Assembly (NCBI GenBank): GCA_002427325.1
Contig: DIQS01000038.1
Location: 48,509-60,916 of the forward strand
Source: Cloacimonetes bacterium UBA5456
GTDB taxonomy: Bacteria > Cloacimonadota > Cloacimonadia > Cloacimonadales > Cloacimonadaceae
Direction of reading: 5' to 3'
Length of the DNA stretch: 12,408 nt
Shown here piece by piece: positions 4,970 to 12,408 of this stretch. Under the pieces are notes generated by a model. The model worked only from the letters and a program-made list of their open reading frames with translations, ran no database searches and was not told the origin of the DNA. The translations under genes were made by a program, and so were the position numbers. Position 1 is the first letter of the stretch, and each line of letters begins with the position of its first letter.

Positions 4970-7900
4970 ATGAAAAAGACCACTGTATTGCTGCTATTTT
5001 GCCTCTTAGCTCTTTCTTTGATGGCAAATCCGCTCAGCCTTGTTTCATCGGGAGAGCAAGGCTTGGAGCTTCACTTTAAAACACCCGCACTTGAGATATC
5101 TGAACAGCGCATTGCGCAGAGCCAATTTCACCTCTTGAGTCTCGAAGGGGCAGAGCTTTCTGTTTCGCCCGATGAGCCTGCATTGCCTGCCTTTGCTACG
5201 AGCTTCATCTTGCCTCCATCAGGGGGATATGAGATATTTGTGCAGCCCATCAGCAGTGAGAAAATCAGAGGAATACGTCCCATTCCCGCGGGCAGAGTCT
5301 ATGAAGAAGAAGACTTTGAGCCGGATTGGAACAGCTATTATGACGCATTGGGCTCAAGTCTCGCCGAAGCGGGAGAGATCGCCATCATGCGCGACTTTCG
5401 CATGGCGTCCATCAACATCAATCCGCTGAGCTGGGACTCAAAGAATAATGAGCTGACAGTGCACCAAGAGTTTCGCATACAGATAAACTTCACAAATCAG
5501 AGAACCGATAGCGACAGAGCAGAATACATCACTTATTCCCCGGCATTTCGCTCCATCTATGAAGCACATTTCATTAATTTCCCCTCATATAGAAACCTGA
5601 ATACAGAACAGGGCTATGGCAAAATTCTCTTGATCCATGGCAGCAATATGAGCACCAGCTATATGACGGCGCTGAATGGCTATATCATGTGGAAAAGGCA
5701 AAAAGGGCACATCGTGAATGTTGCATCCACCCAAGTGGCAGGAACTTCGAATTCAGCGATAAAGAACTATATTCAACAGCAATATAACAACCCCTCAACA
5801 AAGCCGGACTTCGTCATTCTCGTGGGTAGCAGCGCACAGATTCCGAACTTCAAGGAAAGCATGAGTGGATATAGCGGCGCCGGCGACTATCCCTATACCC
5901 ATCTGGAAGGCAACGACAAGATTGGCGACGTTTTTATCGGCAGGATATCGGCTGCAAGCGATGTGCATCTCACTACCATCCTCGCCAAGATTTATCTCAT
6001 GGAAAGGGATATCAATCTCGCTCCCGGTTCTGCTGACTGGCTCAATCGCGTTCTCCTCATCGGAGACCCCGGCACTTCGGGGATAAGCTGTGTGTATAAC
6101 AGCATCTACGTTCGCGAGATAGCCCAGATGGCAAACCCGGAATATAGCTTCATCGAAAACTATAGCGGCGGATATTCAAACACTATCAACACCGGCTTTA
6201 ATCAAGGTGTAAGCTTCTTCAGTTATAGAGGATGGCTGGGCATGAGCGGCTGGAGTCCCGGTAATAGCCTGGACAATGCTCCCAAATATCCGCACGTTGT
6301 GACGCTCACTTGCAGCACGGGCAACTATGACGGTAGCGAGGGAACTACAGAGACTTTGATTCGCCTCGGAACTGCCGCCCAACCCAGAGGAGCGGTCACC
6401 GCAATCGGGATGGCGACAACCGGAACGCACACCCAATATAACAACATCCTCAACGCCGGGATATTCAAGGGAGTCTTTGTGCACGGCATGAGAACCATGG
6501 GCGAGGCTCTGCTCAGCGGCAAGATTTATATCCGTGAAGTCTATGGCAATTCACACAGCAATCCCGCTGATTATAGCGCGCATTGGTGCAATCTCATGGG
6601 CGATCCCACGATGGAAGTATTTGTCGGCATTCCCAAGAGCTTGCAGATCAATGCTCCGACTGTTGTGGTAAACGGGAGCAAGATACTCAGCGTGAACGTC
6701 ACCGATTCCGAGGGTGATGTGGTGCCTTATGCCAGCGTGACGGCGATGACCACAACATCCGAACTGCCGCTTGCTCAAGGGATCACCGATGAATTTGGCA
6801 ATATTAACCTCTTTTTTGCCAATGGAATCAGCAGCACTTTATATGTCACCGCCGCAAAGCCGAACCACAAGCCGATGATGAAGCAAGTGGCAGCAGGCGC
6901 AGGCGGGATAGTCTTTTCCCAGCGCGAAATCTTTGAGAACGGCGAACACGGCTCGATCGGTAATGGCGATAGCTTTGCCACCGCCGGAGAGCGCGTTGCC
7001 ATGAAGCTTTGGGTTCAAAACACCACAGCCGAGACCATCAGTGGACTCCAAGGCGAAATCAGTTGCTATCACAATGGCGTGCAGATAATCGAAGATAGCG
7101 TCAGCTTTGATGAGATTGCTCCCAATGCCAACGTGGGCAGCAACATCTACAACCTCTTTGACTTAGGCTGGAATCTCGAGCCTTCCCAGAGCCTTGTTTT
7201 TGAGGTGAACCTTAGCGATGACCAGGGTTCTAACTGGAACTTCCCGATCATTGTCGGCGCATATAACGCCAACATCGTGGTGGATAATATCTTCATCGAT
7301 GCCGGCGGCGATGCGGTCTTGGACCCCGGTGAGAGTGCCTCGATCAGCCTAAGATTGCAGAATAGCTCCATAGCCGGCGCGACGGACTTGCAGGCCGAGA
7401 TTATGTCCCTCAATGATATGATCCAAGTTGCCAGCGGCAGCTCCTTTGTCGGCACCATCCAAGCAGGCAGCTATGGTCAGAATCTCCAAAGCTTTGAAGT
7501 CTTTGCCAATAGTGCCCTGATCCCGGGGATGCAGATGCCCATCAAACTCAAAATCACCAATGATGCAGGCTTCTATCAAGAGAGCGTCTTCAATCTCGAG
7601 ATTGGCGTGGTGAGCCAACACACTCCCCTCGGGCCCGATAGCTATGGTTATCTCATCTATGACGATACGGACGCATTTTATCCCGACTGCCCCGAGTATG
7701 ATTGGATTGAGATCAATCCTGCCTTGGGTGGCCCCGGAAGCCGCATTGCCGGACGTGATAACGACGAATATCGGGACAACGATCTGTATGTGGTTGACCT
7801 GCCCTTCCCCTTCAGTTTTTATGGTATTGAATATGATCAGATCACGGTTTGCTCCAATGGCTTCATCGCTTTTGGAATCAGCAACGATCCGGACTATCGC

Positions 7901-10345
7901 AATACTCCTCTGCCCGGCGGAGGCGGACCCTCTCCGATGATCGCCGCTTTTTGGGATCAACTCAAAATCAACGGAGATGCCGGCATCTACAAGTATTATG
8001 ACAGCACAGAAAACACCTTTATCATCGAATATTACAAGCTGAAAAATAACTATAATAACAGTCTTGAAACTTTCCAATTGATCTTTTATGATCCTCTTTA
8101 CTATCCTACGGGAATGGAAGACGGGATGGTCAAGATCCAATATCAAACCTTTAATAACGTGGAAACGGGCAGCACAAACACCGTTCACGGAAACTATTGC
8201 ACGATTGGCATCAAAGACCACACCGGTTTAAGAGGCTTGCAATATACTTATAACAACCAATATCCACAAGCCGCAGCACCACTGGGAAACAACCGTGCAA
8301 TCCTCATCACCACAGTTCCCATACTTTATGACAATCCCTATCTTCTCTACAATGGATTTGTGATCAACGACCCCAATGGCAATGGTATTGCCGAGCCTTC
8401 AGAGCGCATTGAACTCGGCATTGTGCTGAGCAATCAGGGCGTCAACAGCACTTTTGAAGCAAACATTGAGGTGAGCCTCAATAGCCCCTATGCCACTTTG
8501 ATAAACAACGTCTCCGACTATCCGGAGATCCCTTGTGGAGTGCCGACTACGGGGATAGAGTCCATTTTGATCGATATTCATGCAAATTGCCCGAATAACA
8601 CCGTGCTCAATCTGAACGTGATTGCCCGATGTGAGAGCGGTGATTGGACTTTCCCCGTGAATATCAAGGTGCAAAAGCCTATGCTCAGCGTGGAAACCGT
8701 GCAAATGAACGACGATGGCGGTAGCGGCTCCACAAATCCGGGCGATAGCTTCAAGCTCATCGTGAATCTCAAAAATAATGCGGATGTGGAAGCCAAGGAT
8801 ATCTCTGTGAGCCTCAACAGCGGCTCGTCTTATGCTCAGGTGACCAATCTCACGGAAGTGCTGAGTCTCATACCCGCAGGGGGCACGGTTCAAGCCGTGT
8901 TTGAGATCAGCCTCAGCGAAGACGTGCCGATGGGAAACAACATTACCTTCTATTTCATCAGCATGGGCGCACAGGTGAACGCACAGACGAGCAATATCCG
9001 CGTGAGCGTGGGAACCACCGGCATGAACGCCGATTTTGAGGACAATAATGGCGGCTTTAATGCCACTCCTGTAAACGGCGGCTGGGCTTGGGGAAGCTCC
9101 ACCTATGCCGGTGCACATAGCGGAAACAATGTCTGGGGAACCGTGTTGAACGGCGCATATTCTGCAAATGCGAACTACATTTTGGAGACTCCCAGCGTGT
9201 ATGTAGGCGAGAGCTTTATGCTTGAATTTTGGCATCGCTATGAAACCGAGGCAAATTACGACGGCGGTCAAGTGTTGATCAACACCGGCGGCTCAAGCTG
9301 GACTCTGATCTATCCCGAAGGCGCATATCCCACCTCATATATCAATGTTTTATCCGGCCCCGGATATTCGGGAAGCTCCGGCGATTGGACGCTGGCGCGC
9401 TTTTCATTAGCCGATTATGCAAACCAAAATGCGAAGTTCCGCTTCCTCTTTAAGAGCGATTCCAGCACCCATAACCAAGGCTGGTTCATCGATGATGTCC
9501 GCACTACGGGCTATTTAGAGCGCTCCGGAAAGCTCCACGGCAACATCTTTGTCGATGGTGAAATCCCGGGCTATATGGATGCCATGGTCATCAGCGATTC
9601 CGGCGTCTATTGCATGCCGAGCTCAGAGGGTGAATATTCCCTGTATCTGCCCTTTGGCGATCACGGCGTATCGGCTCATGCCAATGGCTATTATGGCTTT
9701 GAGGATTATGAAGTTAGCTTCTCTGAGACCAGCACTATTTATGAGCTGGATATGGAACTATTTTCCTTGCCCGCTGTGCAGGAACTTCAATATACTCTCT
9801 CGGAACATATCTTGGCGATTGACTGGACAGAACCTATTGATAACTACCTTGATTTTGTGTCATATAGAGTATATCGCAGGCATGGCGCATCGCTGTTTGA
9901 ACTCGTGCAAGAATCCACCGAGCTCAGCTACCATGAAACGCTGATTTATGAAGGCGATTACTGGTTTTATGTGGTGGCGAATTACGCACAGGGACAGAGC
10001 AAAAAGAGCGAGACGATTAGCTTTAACTTTGATCCCACCTCCATTGAGGATGAGGGACAGAGCCCGCTTGTCACGAGCCTGATGGGCAATTTCCCCAATC
10101 CATTTAATCCCGAGACCACGATCTCTTTTGCCCTTGCAAATGCCGCAAAGGTTGAACTCGTGCTCTATAACCTCAAAGGCCAGAAGGTTAGGACACTCTT
10201 TGCGGGCGAGAAAGCTGCGGGAGTGCACAGCCTTGTCTTTGACGGACGGGATGAGAAAGGACAGAGCGTTTCCAGCGGCATCTATCTCATGAGAATGACC
10301 GCCGATGGCAAAAGCTTTAGCCGTAAAATGACACTTCTGAAATAA
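4970..10345 (+). CDS. Secreted gingipain-like (peptidase C25 family) multidomain protein with C-terminal sorting domain
   Basis: A 1791-residue secreted protein; residue numbers count from ATG 4970. The signal peptide is 1-19 (MKKTTVLLLFCLLALSLMA), which decides the start. A GTG frame from 4907 would put the 4909-4938 hairpin in coding sequence and add 21 unlikely residues. Then: C25-type propeptide (about 20-200); C25 domain (215-555) with conserved TLTCSTGNYDG (Cys448) and HWCNLMGDPTMEVF; Ig-like domain (556-645); CARDB-like repeats at 665, 777, 1133 and 1248; a nidogen-like LPFPFSFYG...CSNGFIAFG module (890-1115); a jelly-roll/MAM-like domain (1353-1517, ending GWFIDDV); a carboxypeptidase-regulatory-like domain (1518-1598); FN3-like (1600-1684); and a FlgD-Ig/type IX-like sorting tail (1707-1791). 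W422 occupies the expected catalytic His site, so proteolytic activity is uncertain. Type IX-like export is inferred. Confidence 0.88.
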   Translation: MKKTTVLLLFCLLALSLMANPLSLVSSGEQGLELHFKTPALEISEQRIAQSQFHLLSLEGAELSVSPDEPALPAFATSFILPPSGGYEIFVQPISSEKIRGIRPIPAGRVYEEEDFEPDWNSYYDALGSSLAEAGEIAIMRDFRMASININPLSWDSKNNELTVHQEFRIQINFTNQRTDSDRAEYITYSPAFRSIYEAHFINFPSYRNLNTEQGYGKILLIHGSNMSTSYMTALNGYIMWKRQKGHIVNVASTQVAGTSNSAIKNYIQQQYNNPSTKPDFVILVGSSAQIPNFKESMSGYSGAGDYPYTHLEGNDKIGDVFIGRISAASDVHLTTILAKIYLMERDINLAPGSADWLNRVLLIGDPGTSGISCVYNSIYVREIAQMANPEYSFIENYSGGYSNTINTGFNQGVSFFSYRGWLGMSGWSPGNSLDNAPKYPHVVTLTCSTGNYDGSEGTTETLIRLGTAAQPRGAVTAIGMATTGTHTQYNNILNAGIFKGVFVHGMRTMGEALLSGKIYIREVYGNSHSNPADYSAHWCNLMGDPTMEVFVGIPKSLQINAPTVVVNGSKILSVNVTDSEGDVVPYASVTAMTTTSELPLAQGITDEFGNINLFFANGISSTLYVTAAKPNHKPMMKQVAAGAGGIVFSQREIFENGEHGSIGNGDSFATAGERVAMKLWVQNTTAETISGLQGEISCYHNGVQIIEDSVSFDEIAPNANVGSNIYNLFDLGWNLEPSQSLVFEVNLSDDQGSNWNFPIIVGAYNANIVVDNIFIDAGGDAVLDPGESASISLRLQNSSIAGATDLQAEIMSLNDMIQVASGSSFVGTIQAGSYGQNLQSFEVFANSALIPGMQMPIKLKITNDAGFYQESVFNLEIGVVSQHTPLGPDSYGYLIYDDTDAFYPDCPEYDWIEINPALGGPGSRIAGRDNDEYRDNDLYVVDLPFPFSFYGIEYDQITVCSNGFIAFGISNDPDYRNTPLPGGGGPSPMIAAFWDQLKINGDAGIYKYYDSTENTFIIEYYKLKNNYNNSLETFQLIFYDPLYYPTGMEDGMVKIQYQTFNNVETGSTNTVHGNYCTIGIKDHTGLRGLQYTYNNQYPQAAAPLGNNRAILITTVPILYDNPYLLYNGFVINDPNGNGIAEPSERIELGIVLSNQGVNSTFEANIEVSLNSPYATLINNVSDYPEIPCGVPTTGIESILIDIHANCPNNTVLNLNVIARCESGDWTFPVNIKVQKPMLSVETVQMNDDGGSGSTNPGDSFKLIVNLKNNADVEAKDISVSLNSGSSYAQVTNLTEVLSLIPAGGTVQAVFEISLSEDVPMGNNITFYFISMGAQVNAQTSNIRVSVGTTGMNADFEDNNGGFNATPVNGGWAWGSSTYAGAHSGNNVWGTVLNGAYSANANYILETPSVYVGESFMLEFWHRYETEANYDGGQVLINTGGSSWTLIYPEGAYPTSYINVLSGPGYSGSSGDWTLARFSLADYANQNAKFRFLFKSDSSTHNQGWFIDDVRTTGYLERSGKLHGNIFVDGEIPGYMDAMVISDSGVYCMPSSEGEYSLYLPFGDHGVSAHANGYYGFEDYEVSFSETSTIYELDMELFSLPAVQELQYTLSEHILAIDWTEPIDNYLDFVSYRVYRRHGASLFELVQESTELSYHETLIYEGDYWFYVVANYAQGQSKKSETISFNFDPTSIEDEGQSPLVTSLMGNFPNPFNPETTISFALANAAKVELVLYNLKGQKVRTLFAGEKAAGVHSLVFDGRDEKGQSVSSGIYLMRMTADGKSFSRKMTLLK

Positions 10346-10361
10346 ACAATATCATTAAAAT

Positions 10362-10400
10362 AGCCGCAAGGGAGTTTTTGCTTCTTTGCGGCTTTTTTTT
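10362..10400 (+). terminator. Intrinsic terminator of the C25 gene
   Basis: AGCCGCAA (10362-10369) and TTGCGGCT (10386-10393) form a perfect 8-bp G+C-rich stem around a 16-base loop. A run of eight T (10393-10400) follows directly. It begins 17 bases after the stop codon and is the clearest terminator in the window, separating the C25 gene from the kinase gene. Confidence 0.9.
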
Positions 10401-10435
10401 GTGCTTCAAATCCGTATCACGCCCGCGTCTTGCCT
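10401..10435. repeat. Dispersed intergenic repeat, copy 1
   Basis: This stretch matches 12329-12363 at 29 of 35 positions without gaps. The shared core is TCAAATCCG (10406-10414), ATCAC one base later, four variable bases, then GCGTCTTGCCT (10425-10435). Similarity fades after a shared TTC a few bases on. It starts immediately after the terminator T-run and contains no open frame. Confidence 0.6.
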
Positions 10436-10528
10436 ATCGAGTTCTAAGCATCATGACCGGAAATCAGTAAGTAAGGGGGTGAGAGATGGGTGTAATCTGT
10501 AAATAATCATTGACTGAAAATATAACAC

Positions 10529-10534
10529 TATAAT
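10529..10534 (+). promoter_or_regulatory. Possible -10 element of the kinase-TonB gene
   Basis: A perfect TATAAT (10529-10534) lies 31 bases before the start at 10565. A TTGACT (10510-10515) is only 13 bases upstream, too close for a standard -35, and the sequence at normal spacing (ATCATT, 10506-10511) is poor. Because a strong terminator precedes the gene, a promoter must exist between 10436 and 10550; this is the best candidate. The ribosome site GGGAGG is at 10555-10560. Confidence 0.4.
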
Positions 10535-10564
10535 ATTTGTAAAATTAAAGAATCGGGAGGAGAT

Positions 10565-12064
10565 ATGCATCTTGAGGCAGGTTCCTTTTTGCGAGATTAT
10601 GAGATAGAAAAGCTCTTAGGCAAAGGCGGCATGGGCACTGTCTATCTTGCCAAAGATAGCTTTTTGGATAGGTATGTGGCTATCAAAGAGCTCAATCCAA
10701 TCTTGACGGCAGATAGCGAATTGATCGCAAGATTCCGTAATGAGGCGAAATTACAGGCTAAATTAATCCACACAAACATTGCAGTTCTCTATGGATTCTT
10801 TGAGCAAAATGGGTGCTATTACATGGTGATGGAGTATGCCGAGGGCAGGACGCTGAAAGAGATGATCAGGCAGACAGGCCCGATCCCGGAAGAAAGGGCT
10901 ACAAACATCTTGAAGCAGGTTGTTTCCGCTTTGGAATACGCTCATGGGATGGGAATTATTCATCGAGATATCAAGCCTTCCAATATTATTTTGGATGATA
11001 ATGATAAGGTCAAGATTCTGGACTTTGGTATAGCGCGGATCATAGGCGAGAAAGGTCTCACGCAGACAGGACAGCAGTTGGGTACGCTTGCCTACATGAG
11101 TCCGGAGCAAGTGCAAGCTGAACAAAATATTGATGGCAAGACGGATATTTATAGCCTCGGGGTGACTTTCTTTGAGATGCTTTCGGGGCGCATGCCTTAC
11201 GACATGAATACCGAAAGTGATTTTGATGTGATGACCAAGATTATGAATGATGTGTTGCCGGATCCGCGTAGCTATCATCCGCATATCTCAGATGAAAGCA
11301 TACAGATTTTGACGAGAATGACTCAAAAGGACAGAGAAAAAAGGGTTGATATTGCCGAACTTATAGCACACTTTGATAATAATGTCAATTCTGTGGTGTT
11401 CAAAAAGAAGAAAGAAGAGGGAGGAGGTTTTATGGGAGCAAACAGTGAAGAACGCAATGATCTGCCTCCGGACGATCTGCTCAAGAAAGAGAAAAAGGTC
11501 AAGAATAAGAAAAAGTTGTGGCTAATTTTTTTAATGCAAATCGTAATAGTAGTCGTCATGACATATATTCCTTCCCTATCGAAAAAAGCCGAGCGGGATC
11601 GTGTGTATGACGAAATTGCAGAACGCATGATAAGGGAAACTGTGTTAAAAGGCTTTGAGAAGGATAATGAAGAGATCGAGTCTGCGGAAAATGTGACACA
11701 TGAAAGTGCCTCCCAAGAAATTGGCAGGGTCTCTACGGCTACCACTTCCAACCCAAGTCTTTCTGATGAAGAAACACAACCTCATTTCGTCCCGTTTGAC
11801 GAAGAGCCGGTTCCTTTACATAGAATTATGCCCCTATATCCGGAACTTGCTCTCCGCAATAAGATTCAGGGCACCGTTATTCTTGAAGTGGAAGTGCTTA
11901 AAGACGGCTCTGTCCGAGACGTTCGAGTTAAACGTTCGGCTGCCCTCAGTCTCGATCAGGCTGCCATTGATGCCGTTAAAAACATTAAGTTTCAGCCCGG
12001 AAGAAGCGGCGGCAAACCCGTAGATACATTGATGATTATTCCGGTTGAGTTTAAACTAAATTAA
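10565..12064 (+). CDS. Ser/Thr protein kinase fused to a TonB C-terminal domain
   Basis: A 499-residue fusion. Residues 12-275 are a complete Hanks-type (PknB-like) kinase: glycine loop LGKGGMGTVY (18-27), Lys41 in VAIKE, helix-C Glu60, catalytic HRDIKPSN (133-140, Asp135), DFG (153-155), activation loop with T166 and T168, SPE (179-181) and Asp194. A basic, low-complexity linker (280-317) leads to a single membrane segment (about 318-336). After an acidic, non-proline-rich spacer (340-412), residues 415-499 are a TonB C-terminal domain: YPELALRNKIQGTVILEVEV, then DGSVRDVRVKRS, then AAIDAVKNIKFQPGR. Positive charges before the membrane segment predict kinase inside, TonB domain in the periplasm. 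Role inferred: phosphorylation linked to envelope sensing or TonB-dependent transport. The segment lacks the His used by canonical TonB with ExbB/ExbD. GGGAGG lies 4 bases before ATG. Confidence 0.92.
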   Translation: MHLEAGSFLRDYEIEKLLGKGGMGTVYLAKDSFLDRYVAIKELNPILTADSELIARFRNEAKLQAKLIHTNIAVLYGFFEQNGCYYMVMEYAEGRTLKEMIRQTGPIPEERATNILKQVVSALEYAHGMGIIHRDIKPSNIILDDNDKVKILDFGIARIIGEKGLTQTGQQLGTLAYMSPEQVQAEQNIDGKTDIYSLGVTFFEMLSGRMPYDMNTESDFDVMTKIMNDVLPDPRSYHPHISDESIQILTRMTQKDREKRVDIAELIAHFDNNVNSVVFKKKKEEGGGFMGANSEERNDLPPDDLLKKEKKVKNKKKLWLIFLMQIVIVVVMTYIPSLSKKAERDRVYDEIAERMIRETVLKGFEKDNEEIESAENVTHESASQEIGRVSTATTSNPSLSDEETQPHFVPFDEEPVPLHRIMPLYPELALRNKIQGTVILEVEVLKDGSVRDVRVKRSAALSLDQAAIDAVKNIKFQPGRSGGKPVDTLMIIPVEFKLN

Positions 12065-12408
12065 CCCCGAGAATCTTATATTGAGATTTAATTGATTTGT
12101 CCTGCCTGAGGAGGCTAAACTATTATAAAAAAGCTTAACTAAAGACGTATAGAAGTGCCTGGAAGTTCCTTTATTTGCAGGATAAAACAAGAGAGCTGAC
12201 TAATCCGGAAAATGGAATTTGGGGCATGAAAATACGACGGTTTTCGGCAATAAAGACGAACTTTTTTGGACTTTAAAACGCTGTGGCGGAAAAAATGGTT
12301 TTACAGCTAAGTGCTGCGACCTTCATTTGTTCGTCAAATCCGCATCACTACAGCGTCTTGCCTGTTGGATTCAGCTTAGTATGCGCTCATGATATGCTCA
12401 TGCCTATG
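12065..12408. other. Intergenic tail with no gene seen
   Basis: No coding region of credible length was found; the longest ATG frame with any appeal is 16 codons (12226-12276). Visible items are a weak hairpin AATCT/AGATT (12072-12088) shortly after the kinase stop, GCCT-GAGG-AGGC (12104-12115), and a long-range GCTGT/ACAGC pair (12280-12284 with 12303-12307). The dispersed repeat copy (12329-12363) and the direct repeat GCTCATG (12385-12391 and 12396-12402, period 11) complete it. No convincing intrinsic terminator for the kinase gene is present. Confidence 0.5.
12329..12363. repeat. Dispersed intergenic repeat, copy 2
   Basis: This is the partner of 10401-10435, with 29 of 35 positions identical in the same orientation. 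TCAAATCCG (12334-12342) and GCGTCTTGCCT (12353-12363) are exactly conserved and identically spaced. Both copies lie outside genes, on either side of the kinase-TonB gene. Confidence 0.6.

Noticed and set aside
7349..9271. Long minus-strand frames (290 codons each) inside the C25 gene
   Set aside because: Both are antisense shadows of a continuous 1791-residue protein whose domains run through the same interval.
12108..12125. Strong ribosome-site-like GAGGAGG after the kinase gene
   Set aside because: No ATG, GTG or TTG follows at a usable distance; the next codons run into stops. The bases are better explained by the GCCT-GAGG-AGGC dyad.
12226..12276. 16-codon ATG frame in the 3' intergenic tail
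   Set aside because: Too short, no ribosome site, and no support beyond an open frame; left as intergenic sequence.

Overview
The window looks like chromosomal DNA from an uncultured anaerobe of the FCB superphylum, most likely Candidatus Cloacimonadota. This is an inference from protein style, not from a marker gene. It rests on a huge secreted gingipain-like (C25) protein ending in an NFPNPFNPETTISF / LYNLKGQKVRTL sorting-type domain, an LVIVD-repeat lipoprotein, and an [FeFe]-hydrogenase maturase (HydE), which implies anaerobic hydrogen metabolism. No rRNA, tRNA, transposase or CRISPR array was seen.

Layout. A TetR-family repressor (9-596, minus) reads leftwards from a control region (619-672) holding two inverted repeats around its likely promoter. 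Diverging from it is a compact A+T-rich cassette (781-1737). It has a good promoter, a 90-aa antitoxin-like protein and an overlapping AbiEii-type nucleotidyltransferase toxin; a small zinc-ribbon protein (1744-2004) follows. From 2005 to 2715 there is no credible gene. This gap carries a run of miniature palindromes (2045-2276), four tandem ATCCGT units (2309-2342) and an A+T-rich leader.

Three rightward genes follow: HydE (2716-3765), a beta-propeller-like lipoprotein (3857-4873) and a 1791-residue secreted C25-family multidomain protein (4970-10345). A strong stem-loop (4909-4938) sits between the last two, and a clear intrinsic terminator (10362-10400) ends the block. The final gene (10565-12064) is a complete eukaryotic-type Ser/Thr kinase joined through one membrane segment to a periplasmic TonB C-terminal domain. 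The last 344 bases hold no gene. They contain one copy of a roughly 35-bp repeat whose partner lies just after the terminator at 10401-10435.

Working together. The right half has a cell-envelope theme: exported lipoprotein, secreted C25 protein and a trans-envelope kinase-TonB protein. The left half is an accessory, defence or stress region. The most unusual items are the kinase-TonB fusion, the C25 domain whose expected catalytic His position is a Trp, and the non-coding palindrome/tandem-repeat element.
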